From CAYWHE01 sp964458125 (lineage in GTDB: Bacteria; Bacteroidota; Bacteroidia; AKYH767-A; OLB10): a stretch of DNA of 22,923 bases. The DNA lies in the NCBI GenBank assembly GCA_964458125.1, contig CAYWHE010000043.1, positions 1 through 22,923 on the forward strand, written 5' to 3'. Position numbers and translations under genes: made by a program. The first letter of the stretch is position 1, and each line of letters starts with the position of its first letter. The notes beneath the pieces were generated by a model. It was not told the DNA's origin. It worked only from the letters and a program-made list of their open reading frames with translations, and made no database searches. This document shows, piece after piece, positions 16,701 to 22,483 of the stretch.

Positions 16701-19109
16701 CGATACGATGAGCAATACCTTTCCGTCCGACCCGCCATTACAGGTAACCGGCAAGATGCTGCCATTCAAAGACAGGTTGTTGGGCTGACTGATCAGCGCA
16801 TTGGCCGTGGTGTTACAGCCGTTGGCATCCGTTATGGTAACCGTATAGAAACCGGCTGAAAGTCCTGTAGCCACAAGCGTGGTTTGTACCGGCACGGTGT
16901 TCCAGGAGTAATTGTAGGGTGCTGTTCCGCCGGTTACAATAGTGGTTGATTCACCGTTATTACCGCCAAAACATAATACGTTTACATTCGAAGTGGAAGC
17001 CATCAGTGGATTGGGCTCGTTTACGGTTACCACGAGGTTTTCAACACATCCGGTGGAGTCCGTAATAATGACCGTATAGGATCCGGCTTCAAGCCCGGTT
17101 GCTGTGACTGTGGACTGGACAGGAATCGTGTTCCATGAATATTGGTAAGGGCTGCCGGTCTGGTATGGGGTACCGCCTGTGACGGAGGCGGTTGCTGATC
17201 CATCGGAATAACCATAACAGGTGACATCCGTCACGGAGGAAGTTGCGATCAGTTCGGACGGCTCTGCGATCAGGAATGTGGAAGTTATCACACATCCATT
17301 GGAATCCGTAATGGTACAGGTGTGCAGCCCGGCATCCAGGTTAAAGGCAAGGAAGTCTGTCTGGACGGGATTCGTATCCCAGGAATATTCATAGGGTGGA
17401 ACACCTCCTGATACAAATACGATGGCGGTACCATCGGAGCCGCCAAAGCAGGACACATTGGTATAATCCTGCCCGGCAATCAGCGGAACGGGTTCAAAAA
17501 CATCTATGGCAAAAAGAATTTCACATCCGTTTGCATCTGTAACAGTCACCGTATAGATCCCGGCAACAAGGTCAGTCAGATCTTCTGTTGTTGCAGCATT
17601 GCTCCATTGGAAATAGTAGGGCAATGTGCCCCCGGTTACGGTAAGATCTATGACGCCCGTGGAGGCTCCGTTACAAAGCACATCCGTAGTCAAATAGCTG
17701 GCGCCAAGGTAATCGTTAGGTTCATTAATGAAAAACTGGGTCATGGACGAACAGCCGTTGGCATCCTGCACGGTGATGTCATATATACCCGGTTGCAATG
17801 AATCAAACAGGGTGATGGAAGAAAAACCGGAATTATTCAGGTCATACAGGTAAGGGGCTGTGCCGCCGTTACCGGCGATTTCAATGATTCCATTCCCATC
17901 ATCCTTGCAAAGCACATCACTCAGGGTGATTACATCCAGGAAGGGATTTGGATACACAGTAACGGTCTGACTTGCAGTGGCTGTGCATCCATTGACATCC
18001 ATTACGGTAACGGTATATGCTCCATCTGAAGTGGCTGATACCGATTCGGAAAATTCACCGGAAGACCATTGATAGGAACTGAAGCCCGTGGTTGCAGTTA
18101 AGGTTACGGAACCTCCGTCACAAAAAGTTGTAGCCCCACCGGCGGTAATGGAAACAACAGGAGCCGAAAATTCAGTCAGGATAAAAGGAGCAGAAACCGC
18201 CGTGCAGCCTGATCCGTTGCTTACCGTTACGGTATAGCTTCCTGCAGGAACTGAAATGGTCTGAGTGGTAGAGCCTTCGGACCAGAGATAGGTGTTATAA
18301 CCGCTTCCTGCATCCAGGGTGGAATTGAATCCTGGACAAACCGGGCTGTTTCCGGATATGGATACCGTAACAACTGTTCCGTCCGGTACAATGGACACGT
18401 CCGTTGCCGGGCAGCCATTGATATCGCTGACGTCAACCGTATATGTGTTGGCGGCAAGCCCTGCAATATCTTCAATCGTGGCACCATTGCTCCAGTCAAA
18501 CACATAACTTCCAGACCCACCTGAAACCGTAATATCAACGGCCCCGTCAGACCCTCCGGAACATGAAACAGCGGTAATGGAATGAGTAATCACTATGGCC
18601 AGGGGTTCGCTGACGGTATAAGTGGCTGATAGTGAACAGCCATTCGAATCGGTCACCATCACCGTATAGGCACCTCCTGCCAACCCGTAAATATCTTCAT
18701 CGGTAGAACCGTCAGACCACGTGTAGGTATAGGGGTTGTTGCCACCCGAAACCGTAATGTCAACCTCGCCATCCTGGTCACCGTTACAGATCAGATCAGT
18801 AATTCCGGCGGATAGGGACATGCTAATGATGGAAATATTGATCGTATCAGACTGATAATTATTTGCTAACGAATCAGTTACAGTCACAAAATAAGCTCCG
18901 GCACTACCTGCAGAAATACTGGCTGTCGTTTCACCCGTTGACCACAGGTAAGCGCTGAAAGGAGCATTGGTTGTTAACGTTACGGATGATCCAAAACAGA
19001 CATTGGATGTTCCGGAGTTGATCAGGGAGACTTGTCCATATCCGATCGAATGCATCAGCAGCAAAAACACGGTGTAAATAAACAGCCTGGAGTAATGTTT
19101 TCTGTTCAT
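7701..19109 (-). CDS. Giant T9SS-secreted SprB-repeat surface protein (about 3802 aa)
   Basis: A very large predicted cell-surface protein. The frame opens upstream at a TTG (19157), but the ATG at 19109 starts a clear signal peptide (FIYTVFLLLMHSIGYG, cut before Q), so I use it. In numbering from the upstream TTG, residues 43-112 are Ig-like, 113-262 are SprB-like repeats 1-2, 263-404 are two more Ig-like domains, and 405-3542 are repeats 3-43. Residues 3543-3738 hold a unique module plus linker with five cysteines. Residues 3739-3818 are a T9SS type A sorting domain (KVFPNPS, VVDLTGREVF, GVYLLQV). In Flavobacterium johnsoniae the SprB family is a mobile gliding adhesin; whether this one drives gliding is unknown, since SprB itself has a different sorting tail and partner genes not seen here. 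No enzyme domain, frameshift or internal stop is seen. Adhesin or surface filament is the likely role. Confidence 0.9.
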   Translation of the reverse strand: MNRKHYSRLFIYTVFLLLMHSIGYGQVSLINSGTSNVCFGSSVTLTTNAPFSAYLWSTGETTASISAGSAGAYFVTVTDSLANNYQSDTINISIISMSLSAGITDLICNGDQDGEVDITVSGGNNPYTYTWSDGSTDEDIYGLAGGAYTVMVTDSNGCSLSATYTVSEPLAIVITHSITAVSCSGGSDGAVDITVSGGSGSYVFDWSNGATIEDIAGLAANTYTVDVSDINGCPATDVSIVPDGTVVTVSISGNSPVCPGFNSTLDAGSGYNTYLWSEGSTTQTISVPAGSYTVTVSNGSGCTAVSAPFILTEFSAPVVSITAGGATTFCDGGSVTLTATTGFSSYQWSSGEFSESVSATSDGAYTVTVMDVNGCTATASQTVTVYPNPFLDVITLSDVLCKDDGNGIIEIAGNGGTAPYLYDLNNSGFSSITLFDSLQPGIYDITVQDANGCSSMTQFFINEPNDYLGASYLTTDVLCNGASTGVIDLTVTGGTLPYYFQWSNAATTEDLTDLVAGIYTVTVTDANGCEILFAIDVFEPVPLIAGQDYTNVSCFGGSDGTAIVFVSGGVPPYEYSWDTNPVQTDFLAFNLDAGLHTCTITDSNGCVITSTFLIAEPSELIATSSVTDVTCYGYSDGSATASVTGGTPYQTGSPYQYSWNTIPVQSTVTATGLEAGSYTVIITDSTGCVENLVVTVNEPNPLMASTSNVNVLCFGGNNGESTTIVTGGTAPYNYSWNTVPVQTTLVATGLSAGFYTVTITDANGCNTTANALISQPNNLSLNGSILPVTCNGGSDGKVLLIVSGGNFPYSFFWNSNPVQTTASLLNVPAGSYTVIVTDDKGCTQSATYSITQPGKINANETITSPVCFGGNTGSISINPSGGVIPYTVIWSTGNTTNNISMLAAGSYTVTITDASLCVETRTMVITSPPDITVTTTLSHVSCSGGSNGSALLTVSGGLAPYTYLWSNGASTAQVSGLNAAIYTVTVTDANGCSKTAVVIINQPSALSCICNSNVNHVSCFGGSDGSITAFADGGTPPYSYLWSNGQMTQTANGLTAGTYTVTITDANGCQAVGVITINQPPVLSVFATAINISCGGAGNGSSNALVAGGTPPYSFSWNTVPAQTGQTATGLTPGTYTVIVTDSKNCTAQSSATITQPSSISCSTSATNATCFGSATGTATVTATGGSTPYTYQWSTSPVKTTATVIGLAAGTYTVTITDAQGCTKTCQATVSQPAALVSLYVPVNVLCYGGNNGAIDLTVTGGTSPYTYSWSTGATTQDLSGISAGIYTVLITDHKGCNISSSINITQPSSLNCNAVSTNVSCFGGVNGTASVSVSGGVAPYGYLWSNGNTTSSTSGLSAGSYSVIITDYNGCTSVCSTLVTQPAVLQCSINTCCDTILCFGEHTGALDVLVTGGSPPYTYVWNTTPVQTTMVASGLGAGSYTVTVTDSKGCTTTCSYTLTQPALLTCSAVAGPVSCNGAGDGTASVIISGGTAPFTYVWNTLIAQTTATATGLSPGTYTVFVSDANGCTTSCQATVTEPAILLVSITHTNVSCNGVSDGTATAVVSGGTTPYSFLWSNGETTSAIINLSAGNYTVTVTDAHSCSATASVTINQGSALSCSITSTNISCFGGTNGTATVFVTGGVAPLSYTWNTAPAQFTVTATGLASGTYTVIVTDASGCSTTCSATLTEPSALSCTTVVIQHVTCFGGQDGSASVSPAGGVPPYSFSWNTAPVQTNATATGLAEGSYSVSVTDANGCTSTCTVKIDEPAALSCAATGTSTHCGNDDGTASVNATGGVPPYSYLWSNGATTSGISGLSFGTYTVTVTDDHGCTTSCDYNVTASSSLIAVTSKTDVTCHGGADGTASITVAGGDPPYTYLWNTIPAQTTDTATGLTAGTYTVIAADINGCTITKTVTIQEPTAIVVTMSGVTDVLCYGTPTGSATASVSGGLPPYSFLWSDGQTNQTATGLAAGTYTVTVSDFSNCSATAAITISQPGNALSVSETHTGVTCNGGINGSIDITVSGGTPAYTYSWSSGQTTEDIGALPAGTYTVTVTDQNACTASLTVMIGEPAAMSCSVAGTKPTCYGGQDGSAQVSLTGGTAPFAYLWSNGQTTSTATGLAAGTYTITVTDSNGCSTSCQVVLADPLQLLVNITKNKDVSCYNGNDASVEANPVGGTAPYAYVWSTGATTKVLNNLPSGTYTVTVTDDAGCTASASVTVNQPSGPLAIGESHTDVDCYGNNNGSINITVSGGTPSFTYSWSNGQTTEDIGTLPAGTYTVYVTDANGCTAFLNITINGPQNPLSLTETHQDLTCNGVNDGSIDLTVSGGTPVYSYSWSNGATSQDIAGLSTGTYTVVVTDANGCTATLSATINGITAIIINVVSDDPGCYNGSDGFATANVSGGTPPYSFLWSDGQTTMTAVGLPAGNYMVTVTDASGCTATATALINNPASLQAGIINIVHVSCFGGATGSAEATASGGSVPYDFIWSNGATTAVNGGLSAGTYTVTVTDQHGCTASASVVISGPLTPLSLFETHNHISCHNGADGSIDLTVSGGTPAYTYAWSNGSTTEDITGLPHGTYTVTVTDAGGCTATLSVTLDQPVLLTCQVNGNKPACYGGNDGNATVSASGGTPGYSYLWSNGQTTATATGLAAGTYTVTVTDSKGCNTSCNITLTQPAQLTVTVNKTKDVSCNGSNDGSAEAFPSGGESPYAYLWSNGATTKVVTGLSAGTYTVIVSDANGCTGSASITLTQPSLITATTNAVNVSCHGGNDGQAQVTSVFGGTPPYSFLWSTIPVQTTTGATGLGAGSYTVTITDQNGCTLTKTILVTEPPALSCSTSSTNATCSGNNGSVSVSASGGSPGYGYLWNTIPAKTTTTVTGLAPGTYTVVVTDSKGCTSSCSAVVSGSPGNISCSISKTDASCHGGNNGAASVSVTGGTAPFTYQWNTVPVQTNAVATGLSAGNYQVLVTDANGCTTVCSTTIGQPSAIFVGFTKIVQVACNGGSNGTVEANPSGGTPWYTFLWSNGQTIPFIQTLSAGTYTVTVTDANGCTNTGSVTINEPAPLTCSIAVTNAGCNQNNGSATVTATGGTGPYGYAWNTSPVKTTQTITGLSPGTYSVMVTDAHGCTSICSATVGGSSFSLSLNSPTYIGGKNIRCYGDFNGSINLTVSGASGPVTYLWSNGATTEDLSGLGAGTYTVTVTSNNCTATASKILTQPAALNITFTKTNVSCKGGSDGMAKATVKGGNSPYTYSWNTIPVKTTQQITGLTAGVYVVTAADANGCTISAAVTITQPSALTINGVKSNVSCNGGNNGSLNITVSGGTSPYNFIWNNGSSSEDRSGLQAGTYTVTVTDKKGCTKSATFIIYQPNVLSGSIIQNSGISCQGSCTGSLTASGSGGTSPYTYSWNTNPVKTTATITGLCAGTYTVTITDNKGCVYSKSKTLSAASTITIALSGINVTTNGGSNGSATATPSGGISPYAYSWNTSPVKTTQTITGLVAGTYTVTITDAAGCTKTGSVTITQPAPCQSFKTYTIGGWGASPNGNNAGTYLAANFTAAFPNGLSIGSCGREIRLLTSTAIVNFLPSTGTPRRLNAGILTNPTSASYGNTFASQLVALKLNITFDAWDPNFAPTSTTLLQDMIIGSGPYMGWTVLQLYNEANTKIGCGGCTSSQFSSLNNAVTLVNQSWDNGININGFLVCPGNNNLRPSASTETPDDPITTNLKVFPNPSNGFVNLEFLAEGSLDFRLSVVDLTGREVFTDQTAAENGFNARFYDLSYLPRGVYLLQVFINGQAENRRIIIQ
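8532..18821 (-). repeat. Array of 43 SprB-like repeats (about 228 bp period) in the giant protein
   Basis: I divided residues 113-3542 into 43 SprB-like units of 74-82 residues plus two Ig-like domains between units 2 and 3. The tally of unit lengths closes exactly on both ends. Consensus: VSC-xGGxDGxA, VSGGxxPYxYxW, then either a WSNGxTT turn (24 units) or a two-residue-longer WNTxPVxTT turn (18 units), LxAGTYTVTVTD, xxGC, and ITQP. Unit 3 (17712-17945) is atypical. The C-in-GG and GC cysteines probably form one disulfide per unit. Units differ a lot at DNA level, so this is an old array, not a recent slippage product. Confidence 0.88.
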
Positions 19110-19337
19110 GAGAATTGTATTGACGGTTTTTTTAAGATACCTATCCCATTCGCCCAAATTCCATCAAACCTGTTGAAAGGACGTAAAGGATAAATAATAA
19201 GTAAACTAGTTTTGGTTTTTGGAAAGTTAATAACTACGGTTTCAACGCAATTTACCATAAAAATCTAACCACTGCAAATTTTTATGCACTTATACATGAA
19301 TGGAATACTATTTTAACTCAACGAAAGCGACTGGATT

Positions 19338-19370
19338 CAAATATATTAATAGGTCAGGTAGACGGTCAGA
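19338..19370 (-). promoter_or_regulatory. Weak promoter candidate for the giant repeat gene
   Basis: On the minus strand TATATTTG (19345-19338) matches the -7 consensus exactly. TCTG (19370-19367) lies 21 nt upstream, three of four bases of the -33 box. This would give a leader of about 220 nt before the ATG at 19109. No better match lies closer. Confidence 0.3.
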
Positions 19371-19708
19371 CGGTTTTTTGTGAATCGGCTTTTTAAAAGG
19401 GTTAAAAACCAAACTACCGGTATGAAAAGTTTGATTTTCAAAGGGAATGTATAAATAAATGTAATGGATCAGGAACATGATAAAATGGAAAGTGGGGGTA
19501 TAAGAAAAATGGGGTAATCGGACAAAAAATGTCAAATATTGAGCCAAATGATCTTTTTTCTTGCGATTTCTTGCTTTTTTTGAAAAAACCGGTCATTTTT
19601 CAGCGACCATTAGGTTATCCGACTGCGTGTTTTCGCTTTCCCTGAAAGGAACTGAACGAAGCGGCAGGGTCGTTTTCACTGGAACTTTACAATTAATTAG
19701 TTTCAAAG

Positions 19709-19739
19709 TTTGTTGATTTACAAATAAATTCTAATTTTG
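19709..19739 (+). promoter_or_regulatory. Bacteroidota vegetative promoter of the rplM-rpsI-rpsB-tsf operon
   Basis: TTTG (19709-19712), a 19-nt spacer, then TAATTTTG (19732-19739) is a complete match to TTTG-N19-TAnnTTTG. Transcription would begin near 19745, about 28 nt before the GTG start of rplM. Confidence 0.8.
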
Positions 19740-19772
19740 CATCCCCATTTAAAGAATTAAACCTTAAAAATC

Positions 19773-20216
19773 GTGGATACTTTATCGTACAAAACGGTTT
19801 CAGCCAATGATCAGACAGTCCGCAAGGAATGGTTGTTAATTGACGCCGAAAACCAGGTCCTGGGCCGTTTATCAGCTGCTGTGGCCAAAATGCTTCGCGG
19901 CAAGCACAAAACCAGTTTCACCCCGCATGTGGATACCGGTGACAATATTATCATCATCAATGCCGCGAAGGTGAGACTTACCGGTAACAAGATGACGGAA
20001 AAGCAGTATGTCAGCCATACAGGATACCCGGGCGGACAACGGATTACAACCCCCAAGGAATTACTGGCGAAGCACCCCGAAAGGATTATTGAAAATGCAG
20101 TATACGGCATGATTCCCAAAAACAAGCTGGGAGCGGCCATTCTGCGTAATCTTTACGTTTATGCCGGCCCCAGTCACCCGCATGAAGCCCAAAAGCCCAA
20201 AACCTTTACCTTATAA
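19773..20216 (+). CDS. rplM: 50S ribosomal protein L13
   Basis: A 147-residue protein matching L13 over its whole length, a component of the large ribosomal subunit that binds 23S rRNA early in assembly. Recognisable segments are the N-terminal KEWLLIDAENQVLGRL (18-33), FTPHVDTGDNIIIINA (49-64), the TGYPGGQR signature (83-90), AVYGMIPKNKLG (109-120) and LYVYAGPSHPHEAQ (127-140). The start codon is GTG; no ATG is available nearby and the N-terminus aligns with other Bacteroidota L13 proteins. It is the first gene after the promoter at 19709-19739 and lies 14 bp before the rpsI ATG, so translation of the two is probably coupled. Confidence 0.97.
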   Translation: MDTLSYKTVSANDQTVRKEWLLIDAENQVLGRLSAAVAKMLRGKHKTSFTPHVDTGDNIIIINAAKVRLTGNKMTEKQYVSHTGYPGGQRITTPKELLAKHPERIIENAVYGMIPKNKLGAAILRNLYVYAGPSHPHEAQKPKTFTL

Positions 20217-20230
20217 ACGGATTGAATAAA

Positions 20231-20617
20231 ATGGAAACAACCCATACCATCGGAAGAAGAAAGACCTCCATAGCACGTGTTTACCTGAGCAGCGGTAATG
20301 GAAGCATTAAAATTAACAATAAGGATTATAAGGAATATTTCACCACCCTGCCCCTTCAGTATAAAATCAACCAGGTTTTTCAGGTTTCCAATACCACCGG
20401 CCAGTTTGATGCTCATATCAACGTGGATGGCGGAGGGATCACTGGACAGGCAGAGGCCATTCGCATGGCAATGGCCCGCGCCATGATAAAAATCAACCCG
20501 GAATATCGTCCGGCCCTGAAGGCAGAAGGCTTTCTCACCCGTGATCCACGCATGGTAGAAAGAAAGAAACCGGGTCAGAAAAAGGCCAGGAAGAGATTCC
20601 AGTTCAGCAAACGTTAA
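20231..20617 (+). CDS. rpsI: 30S ribosomal protein S9
   Basis: A 128-residue S9 of the small subunit. Its C-terminal tail reaches the P-site tRNA. Visible hallmarks are IGRRKTSIARVY (7-18), DGGGITGQAEAIRMAMARA (66-84), AEGFLTRDPRMVERKK (98-113) and the basic end KKARKRFQFSKR. The final KR is conserved in the family. A TTG three codons earlier (20222) would add MNK, but the ATG at 20231 gives the usual family length and is preferred. It follows rplM by 14 bp, the classical L13-S9 pair. Confidence 0.97.
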   Translation: METTHTIGRRKTSIARVYLSSGNGSIKINNKDYKEYFTTLPLQYKINQVFQVSNTTGQFDAHINVDGGGITGQAEAIRMAMARAMIKINPEYRPALKAEGFLTRDPRMVERKKPGQKKARKRFQFSKR

Positions 20618-20652
20618 TTTCCAAAAACCTTCAACTCAACTTTCACACATTC

Positions 20653-21507
20653 ATGTCCATTGTCAGCCAACAGGAATTATTAGATGCAGGAGTCCACTTC
20701 GGGCACCTGAAACGCAAATGGAACCCCAAAATGGCTCCGTATATTTTTATGGAGCGTAACGGCATCCACATTATTGACCTCAACAAGACCCTGGTTAAAC
20801 TTGACGAGGCTGCCTCGGCAATCAAGCAGATTGCCAAGTCAGGCAAGAAAGTGCTTTTTGTAGCCACGAAGAAACAGGCCAAGGATATTGTTGCCAACGC
20901 TGCAAAATCGGTCAATATGCCCTATATCTCCGAGCGCTGGCCTGGTGGCATGCTGACCAATTTTGCCACCCAGCGGAAATCTGTTAAAAAGATGGGCGCT
21001 TATGAAAAAATGGAACATGACGGCACCTTTCAGAATATTTCCAAGAAAGAGCGTCTTCAGATCACCCGTCAGAAGGATAAGATGGGCAAGTTGCTGGGAA
21101 GTATCACAGACCTTACGCGCCTTCCTGCAGCATTGTTTATCGTGGATATTATGAAGGAGCATATTGCCGTTGCCGAAGCACAGAAACTGAATATTCCAAC
21201 CATTGCCATTTGCGATACCAATACCGATCCCACCCTGGTTGATTTCCCGATACCGGCCAATGACGATGCCACCAAATCGGTTTCCATCATCATGAGCGTG
21301 ATGGTAAAGGCCATCGAAGAGGGACTTGCCGAACGGAAAGTGGATAAGGAATCGGAACGTGAACGTGAAGTGGCCGCTGATGAAGAATCAACCGGCGAGA
21401 AGGGATTTGCCACTTCCGAAGTGGAAACTGAAGAAGGAGCCCCATCCGATGAAAAGCCTAAAACGAACCTGCGTCCCCGTAAAACAGGAGCGGCTGCAAA
21501 AAAATAA
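20653..21507 (+). CDS. rpsB: 30S ribosomal protein S2, with charged C-terminal extension
   Basis: A 284-residue S2, a late-binding small-subunit protein. The core shows GVHFGHLKRKWNPKMAPYIF (13-32), FVATKKQA (69-76), ERWPGGMLTNF (94-104) and the P-[AG]-N-D-D-A motif at 201-206. Beyond about residue 230 the protein continues in a low-complexity tail rich in Glu, Lys and Ser, ending in a basic KK. Extensions of this kind occur in Bacteroidota S2, while E. coli S2 ends near residue 241. It starts 35 bp after rpsI at the ATG 20653 and is followed by tsf, the usual rpsB-tsf pair. Confidence 0.97.
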   Translation: MSIVSQQELLDAGVHFGHLKRKWNPKMAPYIFMERNGIHIIDLNKTLVKLDEAASAIKQIAKSGKKVLFVATKKQAKDIVANAAKSVNMPYISERWPGGMLTNFATQRKSVKKMGAYEKMEHDGTFQNISKKERLQITRQKDKMGKLLGSITDLTRLPAALFIVDIMKEHIAVAEAQKLNIPTIAICDTNTDPTLVDFPIPANDDATKSVSIIMSVMVKAIEEGLAERKVDKESEREREVAADEESTGEKGFATSEVETEEGAPSDEKPKTNLRPRKTGAAAKK

Positions 21508-21541
21508 ATAATTAATTGATTTGAACGGAACAGAAAATACC

Positions 21542-22384
21542 ATGGAAACGGTGATCATTACTGCTGCAGATGTAAATAAATTAAGACTTCAGACCGGAGC
21601 CGGCATGATGGATTGTAAGAAAGCGCTTACAGAGGCAAACGGTGACTTTGAAAAGGCCATTGATTTTTTAAGAAAGAAAGGACAAAAGGTTGCTGCCAAC
21701 CGGGTTGACCGTGATGCCAAAGAAGGGATTATCATCGCCAAAACCACCTCCGACGGAAAGCGGGGCGCCATGATTGCACTTAATTGCGAAACAGACTTTG
21801 TCGCCAAAAACCAGGATTTCATTCAATATGCAGAGAACCTCCTGAATACGGCCATTGAAAAAAACCCAAAAACCATCGATGAGTTTAAGGCCCTGCCTTT
21901 TAACGGCATAACCGTTAACGACAGCCTGTTTGATCAGATTGGAAAAATCGGGGAAAAAATTGATCTGTCACGATTTGAAGTGGTGGAAGCACCCAAGGTG
22001 GTTGTTTACAACCATCCCGGCAACAAACTGGCTACCATGGTTGGTTTCAGCAGCAATGCGGCCGCGCGTATCAATGAAGTGGGCAAGGATGTGGCCATGC
22101 AGGTGGCAGCCATGAATCCCGTATCCATTGATAAAGACGATGTCGATCCGTCCATGCTGGAAAGGGAAATTGAAATCGGAAAGGACCAGGCCCGGCAAGA
22201 GGGAAAACCGGAAGAAATGATTGAGAAAATTGCCATGGGCAAACTCAACAAGTTCTATAAGGAATGCACGTTGAATAACCAGTCCTTCATCAAGGATGAA
22301 AAGAAGACCATTTCCCAACTGTTGAATGAAACGGAAAAAGGACTAAAAGTAACGGCCTTTAAACGAATTCAGTTAGGCGCATAA
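21542..22384 (+). CDS. tsf: Elongation factor Ts
   Basis: A 280-residue EF-Ts, the nucleotide-exchange factor that recycles EF-Tu-GDP. The N-terminal UBA-like domain carries LRLQTGAGMMDCKKAL (14-29) and the following GDFEKAIDFLRKKGQK. The EF-Tu contact motif TDFVAKN is at 84-90, with the Asp-Phe that inserts near the Mg site. The rest covers the dimerisation-like core. A TTG at 21521 would add seven residues, but the ATG at 21542 gives the normal N-terminus. It follows rpsB by 34 bp and is followed directly by a strong terminator, so it is the last gene of the operon. Confidence 0.96.
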   Translation: METVIITAADVNKLRLQTGAGMMDCKKALTEANGDFEKAIDFLRKKGQKVAANRVDRDAKEGIIIAKTTSDGKRGAMIALNCETDFVAKNQDFIQYAENLLNTAIEKNPKTIDEFKALPFNGITVNDSLFDQIGKIGEKIDLSRFEVVEAPKVVVYNHPGNKLATMVGFSSNAAARINEVGKDVAMQVAAMNPVSIDKDDVDPSMLEREIEIGKDQARQEGKPEEMIEKIAMGKLNKFYKECTLNNQSFIKDEKKTISQLLNETEKGLKVTAFKRIQLGA

Positions 22385-22394
22385 AGAAAATTTT

Positions 22395-22425
22395 AAAATC
22401 CTCCGGTAACCGGGGGATTTTTTTT
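22395..22425 (+). terminator. Rho-independent terminator after tsf
   Basis: A 10-bp stem (22397-22406 with 22410-22419) includes one G-T wobble, has a 3-nt TAA loop, and is followed by a run of T to 22425. Flanking A and T bases can extend the stem by two pairs. It begins 10 bp after the tsf stop and separates the translation operon from pyrH. Confidence 0.88.
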
Positions 22426-22483
22426 GCACTTTAGCCATCGCAATTGGATACAACCTGCCTGTAAGGGCGCCATCACAAACCAG

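Larger units (their letters stand above)
19110..19772. other. AT-rich divergent spacer upstream of the rplM operon
   Basis: About 660 bp with no convincing gene. It separates the minus-strand giant gene from the plus-strand ribosomal operon and holds a minus promoter candidate (19338-19370) and a strong plus promoter (19709-19739). A 7-bp AT-only inverted repeat lies at 19390-19408. A short pairing set with pseudoknot order lies at 19634-19669. The lower GC than flanking genes fits a regulatory spacer. Confidence 0.6.

Noticed and set aside
8532..18821. Periodic repeats of about 228 bp that might suggest a CRISPR or satellite array
   Set aside because: The period is a protein domain of about 76 codons in one continuous frame. 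Units are diverged at DNA level and there are no short identical repeats with unique spacers.
19110..19157. Upstream TTG start (19157) for the giant protein
   Set aside because: It would put 16 mostly polar residues ahead of an otherwise normal signal peptide. The ATG at 19109 begins the signal peptide directly.
19308..19547. A 79-codon minus-strand frame in the spacer before rplM
   Set aside because: The product is rich in Phe, Ile, Tyr and Leu as expected from AT-rich noncoding DNA; no motif, no promoter or start signal of its own.
20222..20230. TTG-initiated extension of rpsI (and a similar one for tsf at 21521)
   Set aside because: The ATG starts at 20231 and 21542 give the normal family N-termini and lengths; the extra residues match nothing conserved.
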